A stretch of DNA of 37,034 nucleotides from Gammaproteobacteria bacterium (GTDB lineage Bacteria; Pseudomonadota; Gammaproteobacteria; Steroidobacterales; Steroidobacteraceae). Of this stretch, positions 8,390-16,234 are shown one piece after another. Numbering within the stretch: the stretch's first letter is position 1; each line of letters opens with the position of its first letter. Below the pieces are notes generated by a model that worked only from the letters and a program-made list of their open reading frames with translations, was not told the origin of the DNA and searched no databases. Both the position numbers and the translations under genes were made by a program. The stretch spans positions 1 to 37,034 of the forward strand of contig JASHTF010000068.1 in the NCBI GenBank assembly GCA_030040715.1. Reading direction: 5' to 3'.

Positions 8390-8429
8390 AGCCGCGGGCG
8401 AATGTAGCCTCAGGCGTGGCCGCCGGGCT

Positions 8430-9674
8430 CTACGGCAGCGGCTGCACCGTCGTGTTGAACAGAAACGGGTCCTTGAAAGGAGTCCGGTCGCCTGCCTTGA
8501 GGCCTGGAATGGGCTGAAGCCGCGCGGACAGCGGCTTGTGCCACTTCCAGGCGAGCGAGGCCACGTCACCCAGAATGCGCTCCAGCTGCCCCTCGCTGAC
8601 ATCGCCGGGTAAGGGGACGGTGTCCAGTCCGGTGCCGCACACTGCCGAATAAGCGAGCAGCGAGTCGGTATCGTAAGCACCTTCGGCCCAGCGCCGGGCG
8701 AGATCACTGTCTTCCATGACCGGAACCATCAGCCCGGAGTAGCCGATCTGCTTGACCGGGACCGCTTTGACCGCCGTGGTGATGATGAGCGCCGCGGTCA
8801 TGGTGCCGCTGGAGCCGAATCTGGCCCCGGTATAGGTTTCGATGGCAGAGCCGATCGAGACGTCGCCGAGCGGCGCGGGCGTTGGGTCCACGCCCATGAA
8901 TGTCCAGCCGGTGCGTGCGGCGACCTGCATCCCGATGGCCTCGGCCACCTTGCAGTGAATCGTCAGTTGCCGGGTGAGCTCGGCGACAGATTGCGCAAAG
9001 TCACCGTGTGTGCGGGCGAAGACTTCCTGCACCACATTCGCACCTTCAAAGGCGATGGAAAACTGTTTGCCGGTGCCCGTGTGATACCCACCCGGATAGA
9101 ACGGGCCGTACGGCTTGAGCATCGCGGTGGCGGCGAAGTTGAAGGTGCCCTGACTCCGTGGACTGTGTGCGGCTACGTATTGCACCAGCGTCGCCGCAGC
9201 GTGTATGACCTTCCAGTGAATGCCATCGTCACCGGCGATGATGGCGCTCGCATTCGCGTTTGGAAGAGTCGAGAGCGCGCGGGCGAGCAGCTCCATCGTG
9301 TGAGGGTCGTCGGAGTCGCTCAGCATGCCGGGCCCGATATTGAGCGCGAAGTGCTCCTTCGCCGACAACTGGTCCAGCGTCTTGAGGAAGGCGAGTGCAT
9401 CGCTATCGGACTGCCCGGCAACGAGTTCGCTCAACGGCTGCGTCACGATACGCACGCCCTCGACCGTATAGCCCTGATGTCGGAATTCGCTGCGCGCGGC
9501 GTCCAGCACGGCCATGGCCGCCCCAATTTCCTGTTTGTAGCGCGCGCGCTCGATGCGCACGAAGCCGGTGATCGCTCGCACCTTGGGCTTGGTGTAGCTC
9601 TGGGCGTGCGCCGTGACGACCGAACAGAGAATGAGCAGCAACCCTGCCGCGAATTGGTTGCGGATCTTATACAT
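8430..9674 (-). CDS. DUF711 family protein with signal peptide
   Basis: A 414-residue protein matching the DUF711 (UPF0210) family by features such as FALNIGPGMLSDSDDPH, the PAPLGDVSIGSAIE region, KQIGYSGLMVPVMEDSDLA and CGTGLDTVPLPGDVS. The function of this family is not established. ATG 9674 is preceded by GGGGGGA 7 bases upstream, and the open frame further upstream is non-coding. Residues 1-24 form a clear signal peptide ending at Ala-His-Ala, so this member is exported; to my knowledge well-known bacterial UPF0210 proteins lack one. It diverges from the M1 peptidase gene across 138 bases and sits among secreted peptidases, suggesting a role on peptides or cell-envelope material, which is inference. 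Confidence 0.85.
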   Translation of the reverse strand: MYKIRNQFAAGLLLILCSVVTAHAQSYTKPKVRAITGFVRIERARYKQEIGAAMAVLDAARSEFRHQGYTVEGVRIVTQPLSELVAGQSDSDALAFLKTLDQLSAKEHFALNIGPGMLSDSDDPHTMELLARALSTLPNANASAIIAGDDGIHWKVIHAAATLVQYVAAHSPRSQGTFNFAATAMLKPYGPFYPGGYHTGTGKQFSIAFEGANVVQEVFARTHGDFAQSVAELTRQLTIHCKVAEAIGMQVAARTGWTFMGVDPTPAPLGDVSIGSAIETYTGARFGSSGTMTAALIITTAVKAVPVKQIGYSGLMVPVMEDSDLARRWAEGAYDTDSLLAYSAVCGTGLDTVPLPGDVSEGQLERILGDVASLAWKWHKPLSARLQPIPGLKAGDRTPFKDPFLFNTTVQPLP

Positions 9675-9812
9675 GTGATGTCCCCCCAAACCCGACGAGC
9701 TCAAATCGTATGCTCTGAAAGAGATCCCGTCCAACGCAGCTTCGGACCGTAGAGAGAGGAATGCCCGAGTTCGCGAGTAGTCAATCGTGACATTCCGCGC
9801 TAATGTGCGGCT

Positions 9813-11879
9813 GTGGAACGGGCTGCAGTCGTGATCGGCGCCATCCTCCTGCCCGCGTTGGCCGTACCTATGCTGACGGCCTGCGGTGCGGGCCGCGGCG
9901 GCGCGAGTGGGGGTGCGCGAGCAGCTCCGGCGAGCACCAGCGCTGCGACCGCGAGCTCGGCTGCGGCCGCGGCGGCGAGTGGGACAGCCTTTGATCCGCG
10001 CGTGACGTTCGCGCCGCTGACGCTGCCCGACCCGGTCAACGCCTATCGCTCTGGCAACGGCACGCCAGGACCCGACTACTGGCAGAACCGTGCCGACTAC
10101 CTCATCCATGTGAGTCTCGACCCCGCGCAGCAGCGCCTGTCGGGGAGCGAGGTCGTCACCTATACCAACAATAGCCCGCAGCCACTCGATTGCCTGTGGA
10201 TGCAGCTCGATCAGAATCTGTATCGCAGCGATGCGCGCGCGCGATTCGTGCATAGCCGCCTCGCGGGCCCGACCACCGAGGGCATGGTGCTCGAGTCGGT
10301 CGAGCTCGACCGACGAGGCCAGCCCAGCAAGGCCGATTATCTGGTCTCTGACACGCGCTTGCAGATCCGTCTGCCCCAGCCGCTGGCGGCACGCGGCGGG
10401 CACATCGCCATCCGCATCCAGTACCACTACACGGTGCCGGGCAAATTTGGCGGACGCACCGGACACATGCCGAGCCGCAACGGCGAGATCTACGACATCG
10501 CTCAGTGGTATCCGCGCATGGCCGTCTACGATGATGTGCGCGGCTGGGACGCATTGCCCTACCTCGGCAGCGAGTTCTATTTGGAGTACGGCGACTTCGA
10601 TTACTACGTGACCGTGCCTTGGGACATGCTGGTGGCCGGCTCCGGCGAGCTGCAAAATCCGCAGGCCGTGCTCACTGCCGCCGAGCGCCAACGTCTGCAG
10701 CAAGCGCGCGCGAGCGATCAGACCGTGATCATCCGAAGCGCCTCCGAGATCGACGATCCACACAGCCGGCCGGTACAGCAGGGTACGCTTACCTGGCACT
10801 TCAAGATCGCTCCGGCGCGCGATGCCGCGTTCGCCGCCTCACGCTCCTTCGTGTGGGATGCCGCACGCATCAATCTGCCCGACGGCAACAGCGCCTTGGC
10901 GATGTCGTTTTATCCGGTAGAGAGCACGGAACCCGGCGGCTGGGGTCGGGCGACCGAATACATCAAGGACTCGGTGCAGAACTTTTCCCGACGCTGGGGA
11001 ACCTATCCCTATCCGACGGCGGTTGCGGTGGCCGGCTCTGCCGGTGGCATCGAATACCCGGCGATGGTGTTCGACGGCTACGAGGATCACGGTGCGGAGC
11101 TGTTCTGGATTACGGCTCACGAATTCGGCCATACCTGGTTCCCGATGTTGGTCGGCACCAACGAGCGGCGCGATCAGTGGATGGACGAGGGCTTCAATAC
11201 CTTTATCGACGTGTACGAATCGCAGGATTTCGACCACGGTGTCTATGCTCCCAAGCACGATTCCGAGTACGCGCCCGGCAGCGGCACGCCGGCTGATCAG
11301 ATCGTGCAGCTGCTCGAGGATCCGGCAGCCCCAGTCATGCTCACGCGGGCCGATCAGGTATCCGAGAAGTACCGCCACGAGCTCACTTATTTCAAGTCCG
11401 CGCTCGGGCTGGTGTTGCTGCGCGAGCAAATTCTCGGGCCGCAGCGCTTCGATTGGGCGTTTCGCAAGTTCATCCGCGACTGGTCCTACCGGCACCCGAC
11501 ACCCTCCGACTTTTTCCGCGCCATGGACAGCGCAGCCGGAGAGGATCTCGCCTGGTTTTGGCGCGGCTGGTACTTGCACAACTGGACGCTCGACCTCGCG
11601 GTCACGGGCGTGCGCGCCGTGGAGGGCGACTGGCACAAGGGCGCAGTCATCGGCATTGCGAACCTGGATCGACTGGTACTACCAGCCACCGTCAAGATCG
11701 ATTTCAAGGACGGCAGCAGCCGCCTGTTGCAACTGCCGGCCGAGACCTGGATCCAGCAGCAGCAAGCCAGCCTGCAGCTCGACAGCACGCAGCCCGTCAG
11801 CAGCGTGACGATCGACCCCGAGCACCAGCTCCCCGACCGCGACCGCAGCAACAACGTCTGGCACGCAGCGACCGGCTAG
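9813..11879 (+). CDS. M1 family metallopeptidase, lipoprotein
   Basis: A 688-residue zinc aminopeptidase-like protein. Residues 1-24 are a lipoprotein signal ending LTAC (lipidated Cys24), followed by a ~35-residue Ala/Ser/Gly-rich linker, so it is probably tethered to the outer membrane. The M1 domain shows GGIEYPAMVF (a variant of the GAMEN substrate motif), the zinc motif HEFGH at 436-440 and the third ligand Glu459 in WMDEGF. Start is GTG 9813 without a strong Shine-Dalgarno; an ATG at 9803 is in another frame. It converges on the first Rieske oxygenase gene with a 13-base gap. With the S9, M28-like and DUF711 genes it makes a set of exported peptide-processing proteins. Confidence 0.93.
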   Translation: MERAAVVIGAILLPALAVPMLTACGAGRGGASGGARAAPASTSAATASSAAAAAASGTAFDPRVTFAPLTLPDPVNAYRSGNGTPGPDYWQNRADYLIHVSLDPAQQRLSGSEVVTYTNNSPQPLDCLWMQLDQNLYRSDARARFVHSRLAGPTTEGMVLESVELDRRGQPSKADYLVSDTRLQIRLPQPLAARGGHIAIRIQYHYTVPGKFGGRTGHMPSRNGEIYDIAQWYPRMAVYDDVRGWDALPYLGSEFYLEYGDFDYYVTVPWDMLVAGSGELQNPQAVLTAAERQRLQQARASDQTVIIRSASEIDDPHSRPVQQGTLTWHFKIAPARDAAFAASRSFVWDAARINLPDGNSALAMSFYPVESTEPGGWGRATEYIKDSVQNFSRRWGTYPYPTAVAVAGSAGGIEYPAMVFDGYEDHGAELFWITAHEFGHTWFPMLVGTNERRDQWMDEGFNTFIDVYESQDFDHGVYAPKHDSEYAPGSGTPADQIVQLLEDPAAPVMLTRADQVSEKYRHELTYFKSALGLVLLREQILGPQRFDWAFRKFIRDWSYRHPTPSDFFRAMDSAAGEDLAWFWRGWYLHNWTLDLAVTGVRAVEGDWHKGAVIGIANLDRLVLPATVKIDFKDGSSRLLQLPAETWIQQQQASLQLDSTQPVSSVTIDPEHQLPDRDRSNNVWHAATG

Positions 11880-11892
11880 CTCATCGGCCGGC

Positions 11893-13185
11893 TCAAACCG
11901 CCTGCTTCTGAAGCGTCTGCCTCAAGGCCGGCTGATGGCCGTCACCGGCATCACCGCTGAGCTGCAGCTCGTCGAGATACCACCTGACAAAGCGCAGCTC
12001 GTTGTACTCCATCGGAGCGAGCGGGCCCGGCTTGAAATAGTGCGATCGAACGCCCGCGGCGGTGTACTCGATGATCTGCTTGTCCTCGTCGGTGGTGACC
12101 TTCCATAGCCAGGTGAGCTTTTCGAGATCGTAGTCGCGGCCCTCGACGGCATCCGCTCGCACCAGCCAGATCAGCTCCATATCGGTGGTCTGCCAGCTCC
12201 GCGGCACGAAGCGATAGATCACGCCATGATCGACATAACAAGCGAAGAAACTCGACCCGCCGACGTGGATGGATGTCACGCCGCCATCCGATTGTGTGAA
12301 GTCACCCATCAGCGGTGCCAGCAATGCCCCGTCGGCGCTTCCCGTCGCCACCCCCTCATAGAGAGCGTAGCGCATGTAAGAGGCGGCTTCGTGCCCAGCC
12401 GCGGAGTTCTGCCAGTGATTGCTGCCGGCGAGCATCTCGACTCCCAGCGCGCGCGTACGCTCTTCCATCTTGGTATTGAGCTCGACGATGCGCTCTCCGG
12501 GTTGCTCCAGGGCATGTGTCTGTGAGTACTCCGGATGGGCGGGAGCGCAGTGATAGCATTCCAGGTAGTTCTCGACGGCCAGCTTCCAGTTGGCGGCGAG
12601 CTGGTAGCTCTCACGGTGAGCGATCTTGGCGCCGGCCCAGCCATAGGGACCGAGGCTGGCGTGCAGCAGGTCGGCCGCGATGCCGAAATCCAGCGGCCGC
12701 TCGGAGAATGAGATGAAGATCAAGCCTTCGACGACGCGCACATGAATTCGCCTCAAGCCGTGCGCTTCGGCGCTAAAGCCGGGCGGCATGTAGCGCGCAG
12801 CCTTGAGGCTGCCGTCGAGCCGATAGGTCCAGGCATGATACGGGCAGACGAAGTAGCGGGTGTTGCCGGATCGAGCGTTGCACACGCGCGCGCCGCGATG
12901 GCGGCAGACGTTCAGGAAGGCGTGCACTTCGCCCGCTGCATCGCGCGCGAGCACGACCTGCTCCTGCTCGAAATCGATGACAAAAAAATCACCGGGCTTG
13001 GCGATCTGGCTGGCGTGGCCGGCGCAGTGCCAATGGCGACGGAAGATCCGCTCCATATCGCGCGGAAAGACGCCGGCCTCCATGTAGAAGCCGCGTGCCA
13101 GGCCCGATCCCGTCACGTGAGCCCGAATGAGACGGTCGATCATCTCGTCGGGGGTACTGATTTGCGTCGAATGAGCGGTCGTCAT
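11893..13185 (-). CDS. Rieske oxygenase alpha subunit 1, quaternary-amine type
   Basis: A 430-residue ring-hydroxylating-type oxygenase alpha subunit. The Rieske [2Fe-2S] ligands are Cys94-x-His96 and Cys114-x-x-His117. The mononuclear iron histidines are His212 and His217 in ECYHCAPAHPEY, with the acidic ligand in TTDEDKQ near the C-terminus. The residue three before the first His is Glu209; a bridging Glu instead of Asp is a feature reported for quaternary-amine oxygenases such as carnitine monooxygenase CntA. That suggests oxidative N-demethylation or C-N cleavage of a quaternary amine. ATG 13185 has GGAG 7 bases upstream. It diverges from the PotF-like gene. No reductase partner is encoded in the window. 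Confidence 0.9.
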   Translation of the reverse strand: MTTAHSTQISTPDEMIDRLIRAHVTGSGLARGFYMEAGVFPRDMERIFRRHWHCAGHASQIAKPGDFFVIDFEQEQVVLARDAAGEVHAFLNVCRHRGARVCNARSGNTRYFVCPYHAWTYRLDGSLKAARYMPPGFSAEAHGLRRIHVRVVEGLIFISFSERPLDFGIAADLLHASLGPYGWAGAKIAHRESYQLAANWKLAVENYLECYHCAPAHPEYSQTHALEQPGERIVELNTKMEERTRALGVEMLAGSNHWQNSAAGHEAASYMRYALYEGVATGSADGALLAPLMGDFTQSDGGVTSIHVGGSSFFACYVDHGVIYRFVPRSWQTTDMELIWLVRADAVEGRDYDLEKLTWLWKVTTDEDKQIIEYTAAGVRSHYFKPGPLAPMEYNELRFVRWYLDELQLSGDAGDGHQPALRQTLQKQAV

Positions 13186-13220
13186 GGATCACTCCACTCG
13201 TCTCAGCTTGCCAATCGTTG

Positions 13221-13237
13221 CGGCCTAGCATAGGCCG
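13221..13237. promoter_or_regulatory. Operator-like palindrome between oxygenase 1 and the binding protein
   Basis: CGGCCTA (13221-13227), GCA and TAGGCCG (13231-13237) make a perfect 7+3+7 palindrome in the 84-base divergent gap. A -10-like TATAAT (13266-13271) overlaps the first start codon of the binding protein. A dimeric repressor such as a TetR protein could bind here; the cluster's TetR fusion is the obvious candidate, by inference. Confidence 0.5.
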
Positions 13238-13269
13238 GGGCGCAGGTGCGCTCAACTCATAGGCGTATA

Positions 13270-14400
13270 ATGGTTGATCGTTCGATGGACCTTACCCGCA
13301 CACGGCTGACCGCCATCGCCACGCTCGCAGCGGCGCTGCTGCTCAGTGCCTGCGGCTCGTCTTCCGGCCACGGCGAAGCCAAGGTGCTGCACATCTACAA
13401 CTGGGCGGACTACATCGGCCAGGACACCATTGCACAGTTCGAGGCCGAGACCGGCATCAAGGTGATCTACGACACCTACGATGCCGACGAGACATTGGAG
13501 GCCAAGATGATGGCCGGGGATTCGGGTTACGACGTGGTGAGCACGTCGACCGATTACTTCAGCCGCCAGATCAAGGCCGGCATCTATCAGCCGCTCGACA
13601 AGGCGCTGCTGCCGAACTGGAAAAATCTCGACCCCCAGATCCTGGCGATCGAGGCGAGCGCCGACCCCGGCAACCGTTACGCCATGCCGTACCTGCGACA
13701 CGTCAACGGCTTCGTCTACAACGTCGACATGATCCGCGCGCGCATGCCGAACGCACCGGTCGACAGCCTCGACCTGATCTTCAAGCCCGACGTCATCCGC
13801 CACTTCGCCGATTGCGGTGTGACCTTCTTCGATGCCCCCGAGGACGTACTGCAGCTCGCGCTCAATTACCTGCATATCGATCCCAACACGACCCGGCCTG
13901 AGGATTACAAGCGTGCCGAGCAGCTGCTGCTCGCGGTGCGCCCGTATGTCAAGGCGTTCGACTCGACCGAGTATATGAACGGGATCGCTACCGGTGAGTA
14001 CTGCATCTCCATGTCCTGGTCGGGGGACTACGCCGCATCCCAGGCGCGGGCGCGCGCGGCTGGCGTGGCCGTGAACCTCAAGTTCACCGTGCCGAAGGAG
14101 GGCGCCAATGGCTCCTTCGATGCATTGCTGATCCCGGCCGACGCGCCACATCCGCTGGCGGCCCACAAGTTCCTCAACTTCATCCTCGAGCCGCGGGTGA
14201 TCGCAGCGATCACCAACTATATTCATTACGCCAACGACAATCAGGCGTCGACCCCGTACGTCGACCCGCAGATCCTGCATGACCCGGCGGTGTACCCGAC
14301 CCCTGAGGAGATGGCGCGGTTGTATCCATCGAATGAGGTGGGACCGGCGCTCGAGCGGCTGCGCACGCGCACCTGGACGCACATCAAGACGGACCTGTGA
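13270..14400 (+). CDS. PotF-like polyamine ABC transporter substrate-binding lipoprotein
   Basis: A 376-residue periplasmic binding protein. The signal ends LLSAC, giving lipidated Cys28. The body matches E. coli PotF closely: LHIYNWADYIG, FEAETGIKVIYD, PLDKALLPNWKNLDP and VPKEGANGSFDALLIPADA. Residues that bind putrescine in PotF have equivalents here: Trp45 in YNWADY, the Trp and Asp of SWSGDY, Phe and Asp of GSFDALL, and Tyr in YIHYAND; the Ser after the first Trp is Ala. A positively charged amine ligand is therefore likely. ATG 13270 (weak AGGCG upstream) is chosen; ATG 13285 is equally possible. It ends 44 bases before the convergent permease genes, so the transporter genes do not form one operon. 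Confidence 0.92.
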   Translation: MVDRSMDLTRTRLTAIATLAAALLLSACGSSSGHGEAKVLHIYNWADYIGQDTIAQFEAETGIKVIYDTYDADETLEAKMMAGDSGYDVVSTSTDYFSRQIKAGIYQPLDKALLPNWKNLDPQILAIEASADPGNRYAMPYLRHVNGFVYNVDMIRARMPNAPVDSLDLIFKPDVIRHFADCGVTFFDAPEDVLQLALNYLHIDPNTTRPEDYKRAEQLLLAVRPYVKAFDSTEYMNGIATGEYCISMSWSGDYAASQARARAAGVAVNLKFTVPKEGANGSFDALLIPADAPHPLAAHKFLNFILEPRVIAAITNYIHYANDNQASTPYVDPQILHDPAVYPTPEEMARLYPSNEVGPALERLRTRTWTHIKTDL

Positions 14401-14444
14401 CCTGTCAGCGCTGCGGCTTTCGGGGCCCGCGTGCTCCTGCACCG

Positions 14445-15272
14445 CTAGCCCGCGGCGAGCCGTGCGTCGAGTGCGCGGCGCCGCTCCCCGCGCACCATCA
14501 ACCAGCGGGCCCCGATGATGCACAGGCCGAGCGCGCAGACGATGAGGCTCGCGAGCGCGTTGACGTCCGGGCTGACGCCGAGCTTTACCTTCGCGTAGAT
14601 CACCATCGGCAGGGTGCTCGCGCCGGGGCCGGCGACGAAGCTCGAGATCACCAGATCATCGAGCGACAGGGTGAAGCACAGCAGCCAGCTGGAGATGATC
14701 GCCGGTGCGATGATCGGCAACGTGACCTCGAGGAAGGCGCGTGCCGGGCTCGCTCCGAGGTCCATGGCCGCTTCCTCGAGCGAGCGGTCCGCGCTCATGA
14801 GGCGCGCCTGCACGGTCACTGTCACGTAAGCGGTACAGAAGGTTACGTGGGAGATCACGATGGTCGTGAAGCCACGATGCGGCCAGGAGAACAGGTGCAC
14901 CATCGAGACGAACAGCAGCAGTTGCGTAATGCCGGTGATGACCTCAGGCATGACCAGCGGCGCATTCACCATCCCGGTGAGCAGCAGGCGCCCGTGGAAG
15001 TAGCGGAAGCGCACCAGCGCGGTGGCCGCGAGCGTGCCGAGGATCACCGCGCAGGTGGAGGCTGCGACCCCGACCTCGAGCGACAGCAGCGCCGCGCTCA
15101 GTAGCTCGCTATCGTGCAGCAGGCGTCCGTACCACGCCGTCGAGAAGCCGCCCCAAATATTGACCAGCGGCGAGGCGTTGAAGGAGTAACCGATCAGCAC
15201 CAGGATCGGCAGGTAGAGGATGGCGATGCCGACGAGCAGCACCGTCAGGACTCCGGTGGGGGCGCGCCGCAT
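14445..15272 (-). CDS. ABC transporter permease, PotI/PotC-like
   Basis: A 275-residue inner-membrane permease with about six transmembrane segments. The EAA loop is EEAAMDLGASPARAF followed by LPIIAPAI, which contacts the ATPase. LDDLVISSFVAGPG near the C-terminus is characteristic of PotC/PotI. ATG 15272 begins 8 bases after the stop of the upstream permease, and GGAGAG within that gene's last codons can act as ribosome binding site; a TTG at 15284 is an alternative. It is expected to pair with the PotH-like permease to form the membrane channel for the PotF-like protein. Confidence 0.92.
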   Translation of the reverse strand: MRRAPTGVLTVLLVGIAILYLPILVLIGYSFNASPLVNIWGGFSTAWYGRLLHDSELLSAALLSLEVGVAASTCAVILGTLAATALVRFRYFHGRLLLTGMVNAPLVMPEVITGITQLLLFVSMVHLFSWPHRGFTTIVISHVTFCTAYVTVTVQARLMSADRSLEEAAMDLGASPARAFLEVTLPIIAPAIISSWLLCFTLSLDDLVISSFVAGPGASTLPMVIYAKVKLGVSPDVNALASLIVCALGLCIIGARWLMVRGERRRALDARLAAG

Positions 15273-15280
15273 GGCTGCTC

Positions 15281-16186
15281 TCAACTCTCCATCTGTCGCA
15301 CGTTGTAGTGCTGATAGATCGCGATCGGTCCGACGAGGAACAGCAGGAACGCGATCGCGACCGCCGATGCCACCGGCCAGTCGTGGTTGCTGAAGAACTC
15401 ATCCCACAGCACGCGGCCAATCATCAGCGTGTTGGCGCCGCCGAGGAGCGAGGGGATCACGAACTCACCTACCGCCGGGATGAACACCAACATGGAACCC
15501 GCGATGACACCGGGGATCGACAATGGCAGCGTGATGTCCAGAAATGCCCGTCGCGGCGTGCTGCCGAGGTCGGTCGCGGCCTCGAGCAGCGTCGGGTCGA
15601 GCTTCTCGAGCGTCGCGAACAGCGGCAGCACCATGAAGGGCAGGTAGGAGTAGATGATGCCGAGATACACCGCCACGCTGGTGCGCATGATCCGCAGCGG
15701 ATGACTGATCAGCCCCAGGTGCAGCAGCGCCGTGTTGAGGAAGCCGTTGTCGCGGATGATGTTCTCGAGGGCGTACACGCGCAGCAGGAACGAGGTCCAG
15801 AACGGCAGCATGATGACGAGCAACAGCACCCCTTGGGCTGACTTTGGGCTGCGGGCGATGGCGTAGGCCATCGGATAGCCGATGAGCAGGCAGATCAGCG
15901 TCGAGAACAATGCCGTGCGCAGCGAGTACAGGTAAGCGACCCCGTACACGTCGTCGGTGAACAGGAAGCGATAGTTATCGAGACTCGCGCCCAGGTGCAG
16001 GTGATGGTCGGGCGTGAGGGTGATCAGGTCGGTGTAGGGCGGTACGTGCGCGGCGGTCTGCGCCAGGCTGATTTTGAAGGCGAAGGCAAACGGAATCAGG
16101 AAGAATATCGCCAGGAACACGAGCGGCGGGAGAATGATGAGCCAGCGGCCCGAAAGCCGCGGCGGTTGCATCCAGGCGGGTTTCAT
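15281..16186 (-). CDS. ABC transporter permease, PotH/PotB-like
   Basis: A 301-residue permease with a cytoplasmic N-terminus, a first transmembrane segment at about residues 15-37 and a large periplasmic loop before the core. The EAA motif is LEAATDLGSTPRRAFLDITL and the GEFVIPSLLGG segment is typical of PotB/PotH. ATG 16186 is the best visible start, although the nearest purine-rich stretch (GGGAGG) lies about 19 bases away, so the start is uncertain. It is the first gene of a two-gene leftward operon and diverges from the TetR-Rieske fusion gene across 48 bases, which suggests control by that regulator. Confidence 0.9.
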   Translation of the reverse strand: MKPAWMQPPRLSGRWLIILPPLVFLAIFFLIPFAFAFKISLAQTAAHVPPYTDLITLTPDHHLHLGASLDNYRFLFTDDVYGVAYLYSLRTALFSTLICLLIGYPMAYAIARSPKSAQGVLLLVIMLPFWTSFLLRVYALENIIRDNGFLNTALLHLGLISHPLRIMRTSVAVYLGIIYSYLPFMVLPLFATLEKLDPTLLEAATDLGSTPRRAFLDITLPLSIPGVIAGSMLVFIPAVGEFVIPSLLGGANTLMIGRVLWDEFFSNHDWPVASAVAIAFLLFLVGPIAIYQHYNVRQMES

Positions 16187-16234
16187 GATGACTATGGTGT
16201 CGGTCCCTCCCGGGACTATTGTGCGGTATAAACC
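16187..16234. promoter_or_regulatory. Divergent control region, permeases / TetR fusion
   Basis: The 48 bases must hold both promoters. Visible are a direct repeat ACTATGGTG (16191-16199) and ACTATTGTG (16215-16223), 24 bases apart; an inverted repeat GTCCC / GGGAC (16203-16207, 16212-16216); and CGGT-ATAA-ACCG (16224-16235) touching the GTG start. TetR-type regulators usually repress such divergent regions. Confidence 0.4.

Noticed and set aside
9675-10799. Upstream extension of the DUF711 frame
   Set aside because: It would run through the M1 peptidase promoter and coding region; ATG 9674 has a strong ribosome binding site and a proper signal peptide.
14401-14444. Terminator between the convergent binding protein and permease genes
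   Set aside because: No perfect stem longer than 4 bp and no T-run could be found in the 44 bases.
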